The notes below the pieces were generated by a model, which saw nothing but the letters and a program-made list of their open reading frames with translations, was not told the origin of the DNA and did no database searches. The position numbers were made by a program, and so were the translations under genes. Below are positions 26,633 through 35,011 of a DNA stretch of 64,000 bases, piece after piece. Origin of the DNA: Bradyrhizobium sp. 186 (GTDB lineage Bacteria; Pseudomonadota; Alphaproteobacteria; Rhizobiales; Xanthobacteraceae); assembly GCF_023101685.1 (NCBI RefSeq), contig NZ_CP082164.1:7812001-7876000 (forward strand), in the 5' to 3' direction. Numbering within the stretch: position 1 is the stretch's first letter; each line of letters starts with the position of its first letter.

Positions 26633-27568
26633 TCAGTTCCTTTTCAGCGCCGGCTGGGACAAATAGGCCAGTATCTTCATTTCCCGCCGTCCCCGCGTCA
26701 CGGTGTCGAGCACGAGCCCGGACGACACCGACAACAGCGCCATGATCATCAGGCCCATCGACAGGACGGCGGTCGGCAGCCGCGGCACGAGACCGGTCTC
26801 GATGAAGGTAATCGCGACCGGGATCGAGAGCAGGATCGACATCACGGCAAGCAGGATTCCGATCGCGCTGAAAAAGCGCAGCGGCTTTTCCGCGCGATAA
26901 AGCCTCAGCATGGTGCCGAGGATACGAAAGCCGTCGCGCCAGGTGTTGAGCTTCGAGAACGAGCCTTCGGGCCGCGCGTAATAGGGCGTCTCGACCTCGG
27001 CGACCGGAAGCGACAATTCCAGCGCGTGGACCGCGAGCTCGGTTTCGATTTCGAAGCCGTCCGACAGCACCGGCAAGGATTTGACGAAACGGCGGGAGAA
27101 CACGCGGTAGCCGGAGAGGATGTCCTGGAAGTCGCGGCCGAAAGTCCAGGCCAGGAAGCCGGTCAGCATGCGGTTGCCGGTCCGGTGACCGAGACGGTAG
27201 GCGGCCTGCGACTGGTCGATGCGAAGCCCGACCACCATGTCGAGATGCTCGTCGAGCAGCTTGTCGATCATGCGCGGGGCGCTCGGCGCGTCGTAGGTCG
27301 CATCGCCGTCGACCAGGACGTAGACGTCGGCATCGACGTCCGCGAACATGCGGCGCACGACGTGGCCCTTGCCCTGCCGGCGCTCGCCGCGCACGATGGC
27401 ACCGGCTTCGCGCGCAACAGTCGCCGTGCGGTCGCGCGAATTGTTGTCGTAGACGTAGATCTCCGCCGACGGCAGTGCCGTGCGGAAGTCGGTGACGACG
27501 CTCGCGACCGCCGCTTCTTCGTTGTAGCAGGGCACCAGCACGGCGATCCGAAGGGGGGCGGGCGTCAT
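26633..27568 (-). CDS. Family 2 glycosyltransferase with C-terminal membrane helices (DPM1/GtrB-like)
   Basis: A 311-residue GT2 enzyme. The N-terminus IAVLVPCYNEEAAVASVV is the nucleotide-sugar pocket, and DGD at residues 87-89 is the DxD metal motif. Two hydrophobic helices (about 225-255 and 265-290) anchor it. This build fits dolichyl- or undecaprenyl-phosphate sugar transferases, which make lipid-linked sugars for later GT-C enzymes. It overlaps the upstream membrane-protein gene by four bases (ATGA), and that protein could be the user of the lipid-linked sugar. Confidence 0.85.
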   Translation of the reverse strand: MTPAPLRIAVLVPCYNEEAAVASVVTDFRTALPSAEIYVYDNNSRDRTATVAREAGAIVRGERRQGKGHVVRRMFADVDADVYVLVDGDATYDAPSAPRMIDKLLDEHLDMVVGLRIDQSQAAYRLGHRTGNRMLTGFLAWTFGRDFQDILSGYRVFSRRFVKSLPVLSDGFEIETELAVHALELSLPVAEVETPYYARPEGSFSKLNTWRDGFRILGTMLRLYRAEKPLRFFSAIGILLAVMSILLSIPVAITFIETGLVPRLPTAVLSMGLMIMALLSVSSGLVLDTVTRGRREMKILAYLSQPALKRN

Positions 27569-28716
27569 CGCAGCAGCGCCTCCAGGCTTGCCGGCCCGCG
27601 TCGGAGCACTGCTGCCTCACCCGCTTCTTCCGGCTGCATCAGCCAGGCGAACGATACGCTCCACAGCGACAGCATCGCAATCGGCACGACGTAATAGGGC
27701 GTGAAGATCGGATGGCTCAGGAAGAAGACGAGATTGGCGAGGAGGTTGCCGGCGACAACGAGTGCGACCTGCCGCATGCGCCCCTCACCCGCCCGCAGCA
27801 GCCACGCCGTCGAACCGATTGCCAGCACGATCAGCACGAACTGCATATCGCGCAGATATTGGCCGAGCACGGCAAGATCGAAGGCCGGCGCGACCACGTC
27901 GACGCTGCCGTAAGTCGTCGCGAGCGGGCTGCCGGCGTTGACGGCCTGGGCGATCAGTGTCGGGGTCATGCCGATGAGCACGCCGGCGCCGAAGCCGAGG
28001 CCCTGCAAGAACGTAGCGAGCGTACGCGACCGCAGGAATGCAACGGCCAGGAACAGACAATAGCCGGCCACGAGCAGCGCGTTCGGCAATCTGAAATTGA
28101 CGGACGCGCCGAGCAAAACACCGATCAGCGCGATCAGCAAGACGCTGCGCTTGTCCCTGGTCAGCCATAGCGCGGTCAGAAATCCCGCAAGTGCGCAGAC
28201 TGCCATGGTCGGCGCGACCGAATAGCTCGCCTTCGCCGGATTGATCATGAGATAGACAGCAAGCGCACCGAATACGCCCGCTCCGGCGATCGAAGGCAGC
28301 GTCCGGGCCATGAAGATGCCAAGCAATGCGAGGCCGCAGACGATCAGGCTCGCGGCAATGTAGAGCGGCACCACCTGCTGGCCCTGCGGGAACAACGCCA
28401 GCAGCAATCCGGTGCCCGGCGGATATTGCATCACGACCTTGCCGCCCGGCATCGGATTGTGGCACGGCCAGCGGATCGGATCCTTCCACTCGGCGAACGC
28501 GATCTCCTTCATCTTGCCTTCGAAATAATGATCGTAATCCAACGCGGCATTCGTGTTGAGCCCACCGATGCCAAGGCGCTGGAACAGATGCGCCTGCCGG
28601 AGATAGCAGATGTCGTCATAGACCCCGCGCGCCTCGCTCCAGCGCGACATCGTGGCGATGTTGCTGGCGAGGATCGCGAGGCAGATCAGGCCGAAGGCGA
28701 GCTTGGCAATCTTCAT
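27565..28716 (-). CDS. Polytopic membrane protein, probable GT-C-type glycosyltransferase
   Basis: A 383-residue membrane protein with about nine or ten helices. After the first helix (LAFGLICLAILASN) the loop has YDDICYLRQAHLFQRLG, where the acidic pair is where GT-C enzymes keep a catalytic Asp. MQYPPGTGLLLALFPQ near residue 112 resembles the following loop motif. It is translationally coupled to the GT2 gene, so the two probably build and use a lipid-linked sugar. The ATG at 28716 has GGAAAC upstream. No family name is certain. Confidence 0.6.
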   Translation of the reverse strand: MKIAKLAFGLICLAILASNIATMSRWSEARGVYDDICYLRQAHLFQRLGIGGLNTNAALDYDHYFEGKMKEIAFAEWKDPIRWPCHNPMPGGKVVMQYPPGTGLLLALFPQGQQVVPLYIAASLIVCGLALLGIFMARTLPSIAGAGVFGALAVYLMINPAKASYSVAPTMAVCALAGFLTALWLTRDKRSVLLIALIGVLLGASVNFRLPNALLVAGYCLFLAVAFLRSRTLATFLQGLGFGAGVLIGMTPTLIAQAVNAGSPLATTYGSVDVVAPAFDLAVLGQYLRDMQFVLIVLAIGSTAWLLRAGEGRMRQVALVVAGNLLANLVFFLSHPIFTPYYVVPIAMLSLWSVSFAWLMQPEEAGEAAVLRRGPASLEALLR

Positions 28717-28750
28717 CCGGTTTCCGTGGCACCCGTTCGGGCGGTTACTA

Positions 28751-28873
28751 AAGCGCGATGAGATGAGGATGAATCTCATCGCGCTTCAGGTTGCTGTTTG
28801 AGCATGATCTCCGCGCAAACGCGTTCCGCGTTTGTCGCGAGGGAAAACCGCTTCGCACTTTTCCGGATCATGC
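28751..28873. repeat. About 120-bp dispersed palindromic repeat, copy 1
   Basis: It starts with a perfect 14-bp inverted repeat, AAGCGCGATGAGAT (28751-28764) and ATCTCATCGCGCTT (28773-28786), then GAGCATGATC and, at the end, GGATCATGC. The same order recurs at 61512-61608. Copy 1 also carries a central insert with an AACGCG palindrome that copy 2 lacks. Confidence 0.8.
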
Positions 28874-28889
28874 CTAGCACAGGCCGTCC

Positions 28890-29381
28890 TCACCGCCACG
28901 TGGCAATCGGCGGCGTGGCATCGAGCACTTCGGCGAGCCGCAGCCGCGTGCCGGGTGTGGTCCCCTCGGGCAGCGCGTCAACCGCGAAGAATCCGCATGC
29001 GATGATTTCGCGGTTGGGGTGCGGCAGGCGATCCTGCCGGAAATGCCTCACCACGTAGACTGCAACATGGTCGCGGCGGGAGACGTGGCTGTTGAGGAAG
29101 ATGCCGTGCAGCACGGCTTCCCCAGTGAGATCGATATCGCCCTCCTCCTTGAGCTCGCGCCGCATCGCCTGTTCCATGGTCTCGCCGAGGTCGACGCCGC
29201 CGCCCGGCAGATACCAGCCGGTGATATAGCTGTGCTTGACCAGGAACACCCTGTTGTCGGCATCCAGCACCACGGCGCGGACGCCGAGGGTCATGCCCCG
29301 GACGAGCAGGAAATAGGCGTGGAAGATTCGCCGCAGCAGCGGCTCGAATTTCCGCCGTATGCGGTCCAGACGCTTCGACAT
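28890..29381 (-). CDS. Nudix hydrolase, small
   Basis: A 163-residue Nudix protein with the box GGGVDLGETMEQAMRREL and KEEGDI following, so G, E and REL-EEG residues are complete. MTLGVRAVVLDADNRVFLVK and GWYLPGGGV are the strands before it. The substrate is not readable. ATG at 29381 is used; a GTG one codon upstream is possible. It stands divergent from the phosphoesterase gene at 29474. Confidence 0.84.
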   Translation of the reverse strand: MSKRLDRIRRKFEPLLRRIFHAYFLLVRGMTLGVRAVVLDADNRVFLVKHSYITGWYLPGGGVDLGETMEQAMRRELKEEGDIDLTGEAVLHGIFLNSHVSRRDHVAVYVVRHFRQDRLPHPNREIIACGFFAVDALPEGTTPGTRLRLAEVLDATPPIATWR

Positions 29382-29473
29382 CACCCTGCCTTGACGCCTC
29401 CTTCCAGGCTTCCCTTGCGCGTTGCCAGCGACCTTGCCATTACAGCGGTCGAATAGCGAGGCAATCGCGCGCC

Positions 29474-30358
29474 ATGGCCCCCTTCACGCTCGCCCATCTG
29501 TCCGACCCGCATTTGCCGCCATTGCCGCGGCCGCGGCTGTTGGAGCTCGCGGGCAAGCGCGCGCTCGGCTACATCAACTGGACGCGCAACCGTCACAAGT
29601 ACCAGCGCCGCGACGTGCTCGACGTGCTGGTCGCTGACATAAAGGCGCAAGCGCCCGACCACATCGCCGTGACCGGCGATCTCGTCAATCTGGCGCTGGA
29701 GGCCGAGTTCGCGCCGGCGCTGGCCTGGCTCGAAGGCGTCGGTCCACCCGACCGCGTCACCGCCATCCCCGGCAATCACGACGCCTATGTCAGCGCGACG
29801 TCGCACCGCTTCGGCGAGACGTTCCTGCATTACATCGCCGGCGACGCGCCGGGTGCCGCGGCTTTCCCCGCTGTTCGCCGACGCGGCCCCTTGGCGTTGA
29901 TCAGCCTGTCCACCGCCGTGCCGACCCTGCCGTTGATGGCGACGGGCACGCTCGGGCGCGAACAGCTTGCTGCCTTCGAACAGGTGCTCGCGCAGTTCGC
30001 GGCCGAGGACGTCTTTCGCGTGCTGCTGGTGCATCACCCCCTGAAGTCCGACGCGCGCCAGAAGCGGATGACGGATTCGGCCGATCTGCTGGCACTGATC
30101 AAGCGCCACGGCGTCGAGCTGATCCTGCACGGGCACGACCACGTTCATTCCACGATGTGGTTCGAAGGCCCCAACGGCAACATTCCCGCGATCGGCGTCC
30201 CGTCGGCCTCCGCGATCGCGCACGGACGCTATCCGGAGGCGGCGTATAATCTGTTCGCGATCGAGAAGGACAATGCCGGCTGGCGCTGCGAGCAGATCGT
30301 GCGGAGCCTGGATCATGGATTGCATATCCGGCAGATCAAGCGGACGCGGCTGATTTGA
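29474..30358 (+). CDS. Calcineurin-type metallophosphoesterase, CpdA-like
   Basis: A 294-residue phosphoesterase with all five metal-site motifs: LSDPHL near residues 9-14, VTGDLVN, AIPGNHDAY, LLVHHPL and LHGHDHVHS. The pattern and length match class III cyclic-nucleotide phosphodiesterases such as CpdA and related enzymes, so 3',5'-cAMP is one candidate substrate. The first ATG at 29474 leads directly into the first strand. It is a single gene followed by a strong palindromic repeat. Confidence 0.83.
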   Translation: MAPFTLAHLSDPHLPPLPRPRLLELAGKRALGYINWTRNRHKYQRRDVLDVLVADIKAQAPDHIAVTGDLVNLALEAEFAPALAWLEGVGPPDRVTAIPGNHDAYVSATSHRFGETFLHYIAGDAPGAAAFPAVRRRGPLALISLSTAVPTLPLMATGTLGREQLAAFEQVLAQFAAEDVFRVLLVHHPLKSDARQKRMTDSADLLALIKRHGVELILHGHDHVHSTMWFEGPNGNIPAIGVPSASAIAHGRYPEAAYNLFAIEKDNAGWRCEQIVRSLDHGLHIRQIKRTRLI

Positions 30359-30367
30359 TGCCACGCT

Positions 30368-30445
30368 GTTATTCCGGGGCGGCTCAAAGAGCCGAACCCG
30401 GAATCTCGAGATTCCGGGTTCGTGCTCCGCACGTCCCGGAATGAC
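30368..30445. repeat. Palindromic repeat with a 26-bp perfect palindrome
   Basis: Lies between two convergent genes. Outer arms GTTATTCCGGG (30368-30378) and CCCGGAATGAC (30435-30445) pair with one mismatch. In the centre, 30395-30420 is a perfect 26-bp palindrome around an XhoI-type CTCGAG core. It probably acts as a two-way transcription stop. Confidence 0.72.
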
Positions 30446-30456
30446 GGTGCGTATAA

Positions 30457-31011
30457 TCACCAGCTCCGCAGGACCGCGAGCACGGCGACGCCAAACAAGG
30501 CGGCGGCGCCGAGGATGAAGCCGAGCACGAACGGCCAGACGCGCGAACGGCGCGGCGGCTGCGCTATCGCAGGTTTCGGCTCGGGCAGGACCACCATCGC
30601 GTGCTCGCGCTCGATCATGCGGCGCGCGACAAAGTCGGTGACGGCCTCGACGATCACGGAGGTGTCGTGCGATTCGGCAAGCACGATGCGGCCGAAACGC
30701 GTGTCCTGGACGAATCGGTACATCCGTTTGTCGCGACCCATCACGATGTGGGCGACGACGTCGATCCACAGCCGTGGCGTATCGCCCTGGCTGATGCCGC
30801 GGTCGAACAGGTCGATCTGGTCGGGCACCTGAGCGAACAGAGGATCGAGCGCGTCGTTCAGTATTTCCAGCCGCGCCACCTCGGCATCGCGCAGGTCGAC
30901 AACCACGCCGGTGCGGTCGGCGGCCTCGATCCGCGCGCGCAGCAGCGCGTCGCGCAGCCGCACCGGGCGCGGCTGGCTGGGATGGGTCCCGCTGGTCTCG
31001 GGCTCTGACAT
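30457..31011 (-). CDS. Conserved hypothetical protein with one C-terminal membrane helix
   Basis: A 184-residue protein not assigned to a named family. The first 150 residues are soluble and mixed alpha/beta with many charged residues; a Pro/Arg linker (PPRRSRVWP) leads to a single hydrophobic helix near residues 160-180 (FVLGFILGAAALFGVAVLAV), so it is tail-anchored. The ATG at 31011 begins MSEPETSG. It is the next gene after DUF4170 on the lower-coordinate side, separated by a terminator, so it is a separate unit. Confidence 0.6.
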   Translation of the reverse strand: MSEPETSGTHPSQPRPVRLRDALLRARIEAADRTGVVVDLRDAEVARLEILNDALDPLFAQVPDQIDLFDRGISQGDTPRLWIDVVAHIVMGRDKRMYRFVQDTRFGRIVLAESHDTSVIVEAVTDFVARRMIEREHAMVVLPEPKPAIAQPPRRSRVWPFVLGFILGAAALFGVAVLAVLRSW

Positions 31012-31121
31012 TGTCGGCCTCGTCCTCACTCACCTCCATTAACCTATCAGCAACCACAACGTCCGCAAAGGGCCCATAATTCCAGATACTTACGGCGCCC
31101 ACAGGCGGTTTACCTGTGCCA

Positions 31122-31157
31122 AAAACAGACGATCCCACCCGGCTTGCGCCGGATGGG
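31122..31157 (-). terminator. Terminator after the aceA-DUF4170 unit
   Basis: Read on the minus strand, the arms at 31157-31148 and 31143-31134 form a 10-bp stem with one mismatch and a TTGC-type loop. Eight bases on, a run of five T (complement of 31121-31125) follows. This is a usable factor-independent terminator for the minus-strand genes. Confidence 0.62.
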
Positions 31158-31198
31158 ACCATCCGTCCTTGGACGTTTCTTGATAAGTGAGGCAGCCG

Positions 31199-31408
31199 TC
31201 AGGCCGAGACCCGCGACGGCTCTTCCACGATCGAAAAGCGGACGCCGGCCTTGTGGCGGTTCTCTTCCGAGACCGAGCGCCAGGCATCCTCGGCTTCCTT
31301 GCGGGTCTTGAACGGACCCTGCACCTGGGCCGAGCCTTCCACGAGCTTGTGGAAGTTCATCGAGCCGAACTCGCCGCCGATCACCCAGAAATTGCTGCCT
31401 TTGGTCAT
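31199..31408 (-). CDS. DUF4170 domain small protein
   Basis: A 69-residue soluble protein matching DUF4170: FWVIGGEFGSMNFHKLVEG, then GPFKTRKEAEDAWRSVSEE and a basic KAGVRFSIVEE end, a compact sporulation-repeat-like fold often seen in alphaproteobacteria. It begins 22 bases after the aceA stop, so it is probably on the aceA transcript. Function unknown; the context suggests expression during growth on acetate or fatty acids. Confidence 0.8.
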   Translation of the reverse strand: MTKGSNFWVIGGEFGSMNFHKLVEGSAQVQGPFKTRKEAEDAWRSVSEENRHKAGVRFSIVEEPSRVSA

Positions 31409-31429
31409 TATCAGTCTCCTGTGGCCCGG

Positions 31430-33067
31430 TTAGCCGAACTGGTTCATCGTATTGTCGGCGCCGCCCGCCTTCAGGGCAGCCTCGCCGGCGAAATATTCCT
31501 TGTGCTCGTCGCCGATATCGGAGCCCGCCATGTTCTGATGCTTGGCGCAGGCGATGCCCTGGCGGATCTCCTGGCGCTGAACATTCTTCACATAGCCCAG
31601 CATGCCCTGCTCGCCGAAATACTCCCTGGCGAGATTATCAGTCGACAGAGCTGCCGTGTGATAGGTCGGCAACGTGATCAGATGGTGGAAGATGCCAGCA
31701 CGCTTGGCTGAATCGGCCTGGAAGGTGCGGATGCGCTCGTCGGCTTCAATGGCCAGCGGCGTATCGTCGTATTCCGGCTTCATCAGGTCGGCCCGATTGT
31801 ACCTGCTGACATCCTCGCCGGCTTCCTTCATCGCGTCGTAGACCTGCCAACGGAAGTTGAGCGTCCAGTTGAACGAGGGCGAGTTGTTGTAGGCCAGCTT
31901 CGCGTTCGGAACGACCTCGCGAATGCGGTCGACCATCTTGGCGATTTGCTCGATATGCGGCTTCTCGGTCTCGATCCACAACAGGTCGGCACCGTTCTGC
32001 AGCGAGGTGATGCTGTCGAGCACGCAGCGATCTTCGCCGGTGCCGGGACGGAACTGGTAGAGATTGCTGGCAAGCCGCTTCGGACGCATCATCTTGCCGT
32101 TGCGGTTGATGATGACATCGCCATTCCTGGCGTTGGCGGCCGTCACTTCCTCGCAATCCAGGAAGCTGTTGTAGAGATCGCCGAGGTCGCCGGGCTTGTG
32201 GCTGACAGCGATCTGCTGCGTGAGACCGGCACCCAGCGAGTCGGTGCGGGTCACGATGATGCCGTCTTCGACGCCCAGTTCGAGGAAGGCATGGCGGCAG
32301 GCCCGGATCTTCGCCAGGAACACCTCGTGCGGCACAGTCACCTTGCCGTCCTGGTGGCCGCACTGCTTTTCGTCGGAAACCTGATTTTCGATCTGCAGGG
32401 CGCACGCACCTGCCTCGATCATCTTCTTGGCGAGCAGGTAGGTCGCCTCGGCATTGCCGAAGCCGGCATCGATGTCGGCGATGACGGGCACGACATGGGT
32501 CTGGAAGTTGTCGATCTTTTCGATCAACGCCTTTTCCTTGGCCTGGTCGCCCGCCTTGCGAGCGGCGTCGAGGGCGCGGAAGACGTCGTTGAGCTCACGG
32601 GAGTCCGCCTGACGGAGGAAGGTGTAGAGCTCTTCGATCAGCGCCGGCACCGAGGTCTTCTCGTGCATCGACTGATCGGGAAGCGGTCCGAACTCGGAGC
32701 GAAGGGCTGCGATCATCCAGCCGGAGAGATAGAGGTAGCGGCGATCGGTCGAGCCGAAATGCTTCTTGACCGAAATCAGCTTCTGCTGCGCGATGAAGCC
32801 ATGCCAGCAACCGAGCGACTGGGTGTACTTGGTCGGATCGGCGTCATAGGCGGCCATGTCGGCGCGCATCAGCGCCGCGGTGTACCGGGCGACGTCCAGG
32901 CCGGTCTTGAAGCGGTTCTGCAGACGCATGCGCGCCACGGCTTCGGCGGTGACGCCGTTCCAGGTCGGCTGGGTCTTGAGGAGCGCTTCGGCCGCCTCAA
33001 CCCCGCTCTGATACGACCCCGATCCCTGAATGGCTGGGTCGCTGATCCCGCGCGGTTGGAAGTTCAT
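31430..33067 (-). CDS. aceA: Isocitrate lyase
   Basis: A 545-residue isocitrate lyase, the first glyoxylate-shunt enzyme, splitting isocitrate to glyoxylate and succinate in the cytoplasm during growth on acetate or fatty acids. The active-site stretch EKQCGHQDGKVTVPHEV carries the catalytic Cys-Gly-His (KQCGH instead of the commoner KKCGH). PVIADIDAGFGNAEATY supplies the Mg-binding aspartates. The ATG at 33067 matches family length; the longer open frame upstream is not conserved. Divergent from an ScfR-type regulator, the usual partner. Confidence 0.94.
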   Translation of the reverse strand: MNFQPRGISDPAIQGSGSYQSGVEAAEALLKTQPTWNGVTAEAVARMRLQNRFKTGLDVARYTAALMRADMAAYDADPTKYTQSLGCWHGFIAQQKLISVKKHFGSTDRRYLYLSGWMIAALRSEFGPLPDQSMHEKTSVPALIEELYTFLRQADSRELNDVFRALDAARKAGDQAKEKALIEKIDNFQTHVVPVIADIDAGFGNAEATYLLAKKMIEAGACALQIENQVSDEKQCGHQDGKVTVPHEVFLAKIRACRHAFLELGVEDGIIVTRTDSLGAGLTQQIAVSHKPGDLGDLYNSFLDCEEVTAANARNGDVIINRNGKMMRPKRLASNLYQFRPGTGEDRCVLDSITSLQNGADLLWIETEKPHIEQIAKMVDRIREVVPNAKLAYNNSPSFNWTLNFRWQVYDAMKEAGEDVSRYNRADLMKPEYDDTPLAIEADERIRTFQADSAKRAGIFHHLITLPTYHTAALSTDNLAREYFGEQGMLGYVKNVQRQEIRQGIACAKHQNMAGSDIGDEHKEYFAGEAALKAGGADNTMNQFG

Positions 33068-33397
33068 GTCCGTGATCCCTTCAGTACGAGCTGCTTTTCT
33101 TCGACAATCTTGACAGTGCATTGCAAAATGCGTGGTGAGAGCTAAACGCGAGAAAGCGAAGTTCGTACAGAGGGCTTGTATTCGAATGGTGATGTCATGT
33201 AACATCAGTACATGTAATAGATGTTATTTTGTAAATTTTGTAAATTTATAGGGCAGGGAGACTGCCCTTAACGGTTCCGGAGACGTGAAAATGCCCGCCG
33301 ATTCCGCTGTTTTCTCCCTCTCCCCGTTCTTACGGGGAGAGGGTCGGGGTGAGGGGCTCTCTCCGCGCGCGGGGAGAGGCAAAGGGGAGAGCCGCTG
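33068..33397. promoter_or_regulatory. Divergent aceA / regulator promoter region with a tandem operator-like repeat
   Basis: A perfect tandem 9-bp repeat, TTTTGTAAA at 33227-33235 and again at 33236-33244, lies in an AT-rich island, with GATGTCATGTAACATC just upstream at 33191-33206 (outer GATGT/ACATC arms pair). RamB/ScfR-type regulators bind TTTGCAAA-like words, so these are likely operators. The remainder, 33312-33390, is a CTCTCCCC-type palindromic repeat close to the regulator's ribosome site. Confidence 0.55.
33312..33390. repeat. CTCTCCCC-type palindromic repeat before the ScfR-type gene
   Basis: CCCTCTCCCCGT and ACGGGGAGAGGG pair perfectly around TCTT, followed by a second GGGTGAGGGG part and a GCGCGCGGGGAGAGG end. 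The same family occurs at 36879-37028 and 63861-64000. It lies in the leader of the regulator gene, so its hairpin would be in the mRNA. Confidence 0.75.
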
Positions 33398-34843
33398 ATG
33401 CCCGCCGAATCCGGGAAAAAACTGTTTGTCGGGCCGCGCTTCCGGCGGATCCGGCAGCAATTGGGGCTGTCGCAGACCCAGATCGCCGAAGGGCTTGGGA
33501 TCTCGCCGAGCTACGTCAACCTGATCGAGCGCAACCAGCGCCCGGTGACGGCCCAGATCCTGCTGCGACTCGCCGAGACCTATGACCTCGATCTGCGCGA
33601 CCTCGCGACCGCCGACGAGGACCGCTTCTTCGCCGAGCTGAATGAGATCTTTTCCGATCCCCTGTTCCGCCAGATCGACGTGCCGAAGCAGGAGCTGCGC
33701 GACCTCGCCGAGCTCTGCCCCGGCGTCACCCACGCGCTGCAACGGCTCTACGCCGCCTATGCCGAGGCGCGCCAGGGCGAGACGCTGGCGGCGGCGCAGA
33801 TGGCCGACCGCGACGTCGGCACGCGCTATGAGGCCAATCCGGTCGAACGCGTGCGCGAGTTGATCGAGGCCAACCGCAACTATTTTCCGGAGCTCGAGCA
33901 GGCCGCCGAAACCTTGCGCGACGAATTGAACGTGCCGGCCGAAGGGCTCTATGCCGCGCTCGCGGCGCGATTGCGCGAAAAGCATTCGATCCAGACCCGC
34001 ATCATGCCGGTCGACGTGATGCGGGAGACCTTGCGGCGCTTCGATCGCCACCGTCGCCAGCTGCTGATCTCCGAGCTGGTCGATCCGCCCGGCCGCGCGT
34101 TCCAGCTCGCCTTCCAGCTCGGGCTTGGCGAATGCGCACAGCATCTGGAGACCATCATCGGCCGCGCCGGTCCGCTCGACGACACACCGCGGCGCCTGTT
34201 CCGCATCACGCTCGGCAACTACTTTGCCGCCGCGGTGATGATGCCCTACCCGGCGTTCCTGGCCGCTGCCGAAGCGCTGAACTACGACATCCACCTGCTG
34301 GCGCAGCGCTTCAATTCCGGCTTCGAGCAGGTCTGCCATCGGCTCACCACCTTGCAGCGGCCGAACGCGCGCGGCATTCCGTTCTTCCTGCTGCGCGTCG
34401 ACAATGCCGGCAACGTGTCGAAGCGCTTTTCGTCCGGCACCTTCCCGTTCTCCAAGTTCGGCGGCACTTGCCCGTTATGGAACGTGCATTCGACCTTCGA
34501 CACGCCGGATCGCCTGCTGAAGCAGGTGATCGAGCTGCCCGACGGCACGCGCTATTTCTCGATCGCGCAGATGGTGCGCCGGCCGGTGGCACCGCACCCG
34601 CTGCCGCAGCCGCGCTTCGCCATCGGCCTCGGATGCGAGATGCGTCACGCCGCGCGCCTCGTCTACGCCTCCGGCATGGACCTGGAGAAGACCGAGGGCA
34701 CGCCGATCGGCGTCAACTGCCGCCTCTGCGAACGCGAAAACTGCGCCCAGCGCGCCGAGCCGCCGATCACCCGCACGCTGATCCTGGACGAGACGACAAG
34801 GCGGGTGAGCTCGTTCGCGTTCTCGAATGCACGGGAGTTGTGA
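33398..34843 (+). CDS. XRE-family short-chain fatty-acid regulator (ScfR/RamB-like)
   Basis: A 481-residue regulator. Residues about 14-68 are an XRE helix-turn-helix (LGLSQTQIAEGLGISPSYVNLIERN). The middle contains an IrrE/DUF955-like part (FAAAVMMPYPAFLAAAEALN), and the end is the cysteine-containing domain of this family (GLGCEMRHAARLVY, then NCRLCERENCAQRAEPP). Known relatives sense acyl-CoA-type metabolites and control isocitrate lyase or propionate genes. AGGGGAGA precedes the ATG. It is divergent from aceA, so control of aceA is the natural expectation. Confidence 0.88.
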   Translation: MPAESGKKLFVGPRFRRIRQQLGLSQTQIAEGLGISPSYVNLIERNQRPVTAQILLRLAETYDLDLRDLATADEDRFFAELNEIFSDPLFRQIDVPKQELRDLAELCPGVTHALQRLYAAYAEARQGETLAAAQMADRDVGTRYEANPVERVRELIEANRNYFPELEQAAETLRDELNVPAEGLYAALAARLREKHSIQTRIMPVDVMRETLRRFDRHRRQLLISELVDPPGRAFQLAFQLGLGECAQHLETIIGRAGPLDDTPRRLFRITLGNYFAAAVMMPYPAFLAAAEALNYDIHLLAQRFNSGFEQVCHRLTTLQRPNARGIPFFLLRVDNAGNVSKRFSSGTFPFSKFGGTCPLWNVHSTFDTPDRLLKQVIELPDGTRYFSIAQMVRRPVAPHPLPQPRFAIGLGCEMRHAARLVYASGMDLEKTEGTPIGVNCRLCERENCAQRAEPPITRTLILDETTRRVSSFAFSNAREL

Positions 34844-34886
34844 GAACGGCTGCAGGCGTGCGGACGGGTGCGCCCCACTCTCAGCC

Positions 34887-34987
34887 GTCATCCCCCGCGA
34901 AGGCGGGGTATCCAGTACGCCGCAGCGTCTCGGCTCCATCACGGCCGTCTCGGAGTACTGGATCGCCCGGTCAAGCCGGGCGATGAC
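34887..34987. repeat. Palindromic intergenic repeat
   Basis: Outer arms GTCATC and GATGAC enclose CCCGCGAAGGCGGGG, GTATCCAGTAC and, on the other side, GTACTGGATCGCCCGG and CAAGCCGGGCGATGAC. The arms TCCAGTAC and GTACTGGA pair perfectly. This type is common between genes in Bradyrhizobium. It lies between two convergent genes. Confidence 0.72.
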
Positions 34988-35011
34988 AGCTGAATGTGTG
35001 GCGACCGACCG

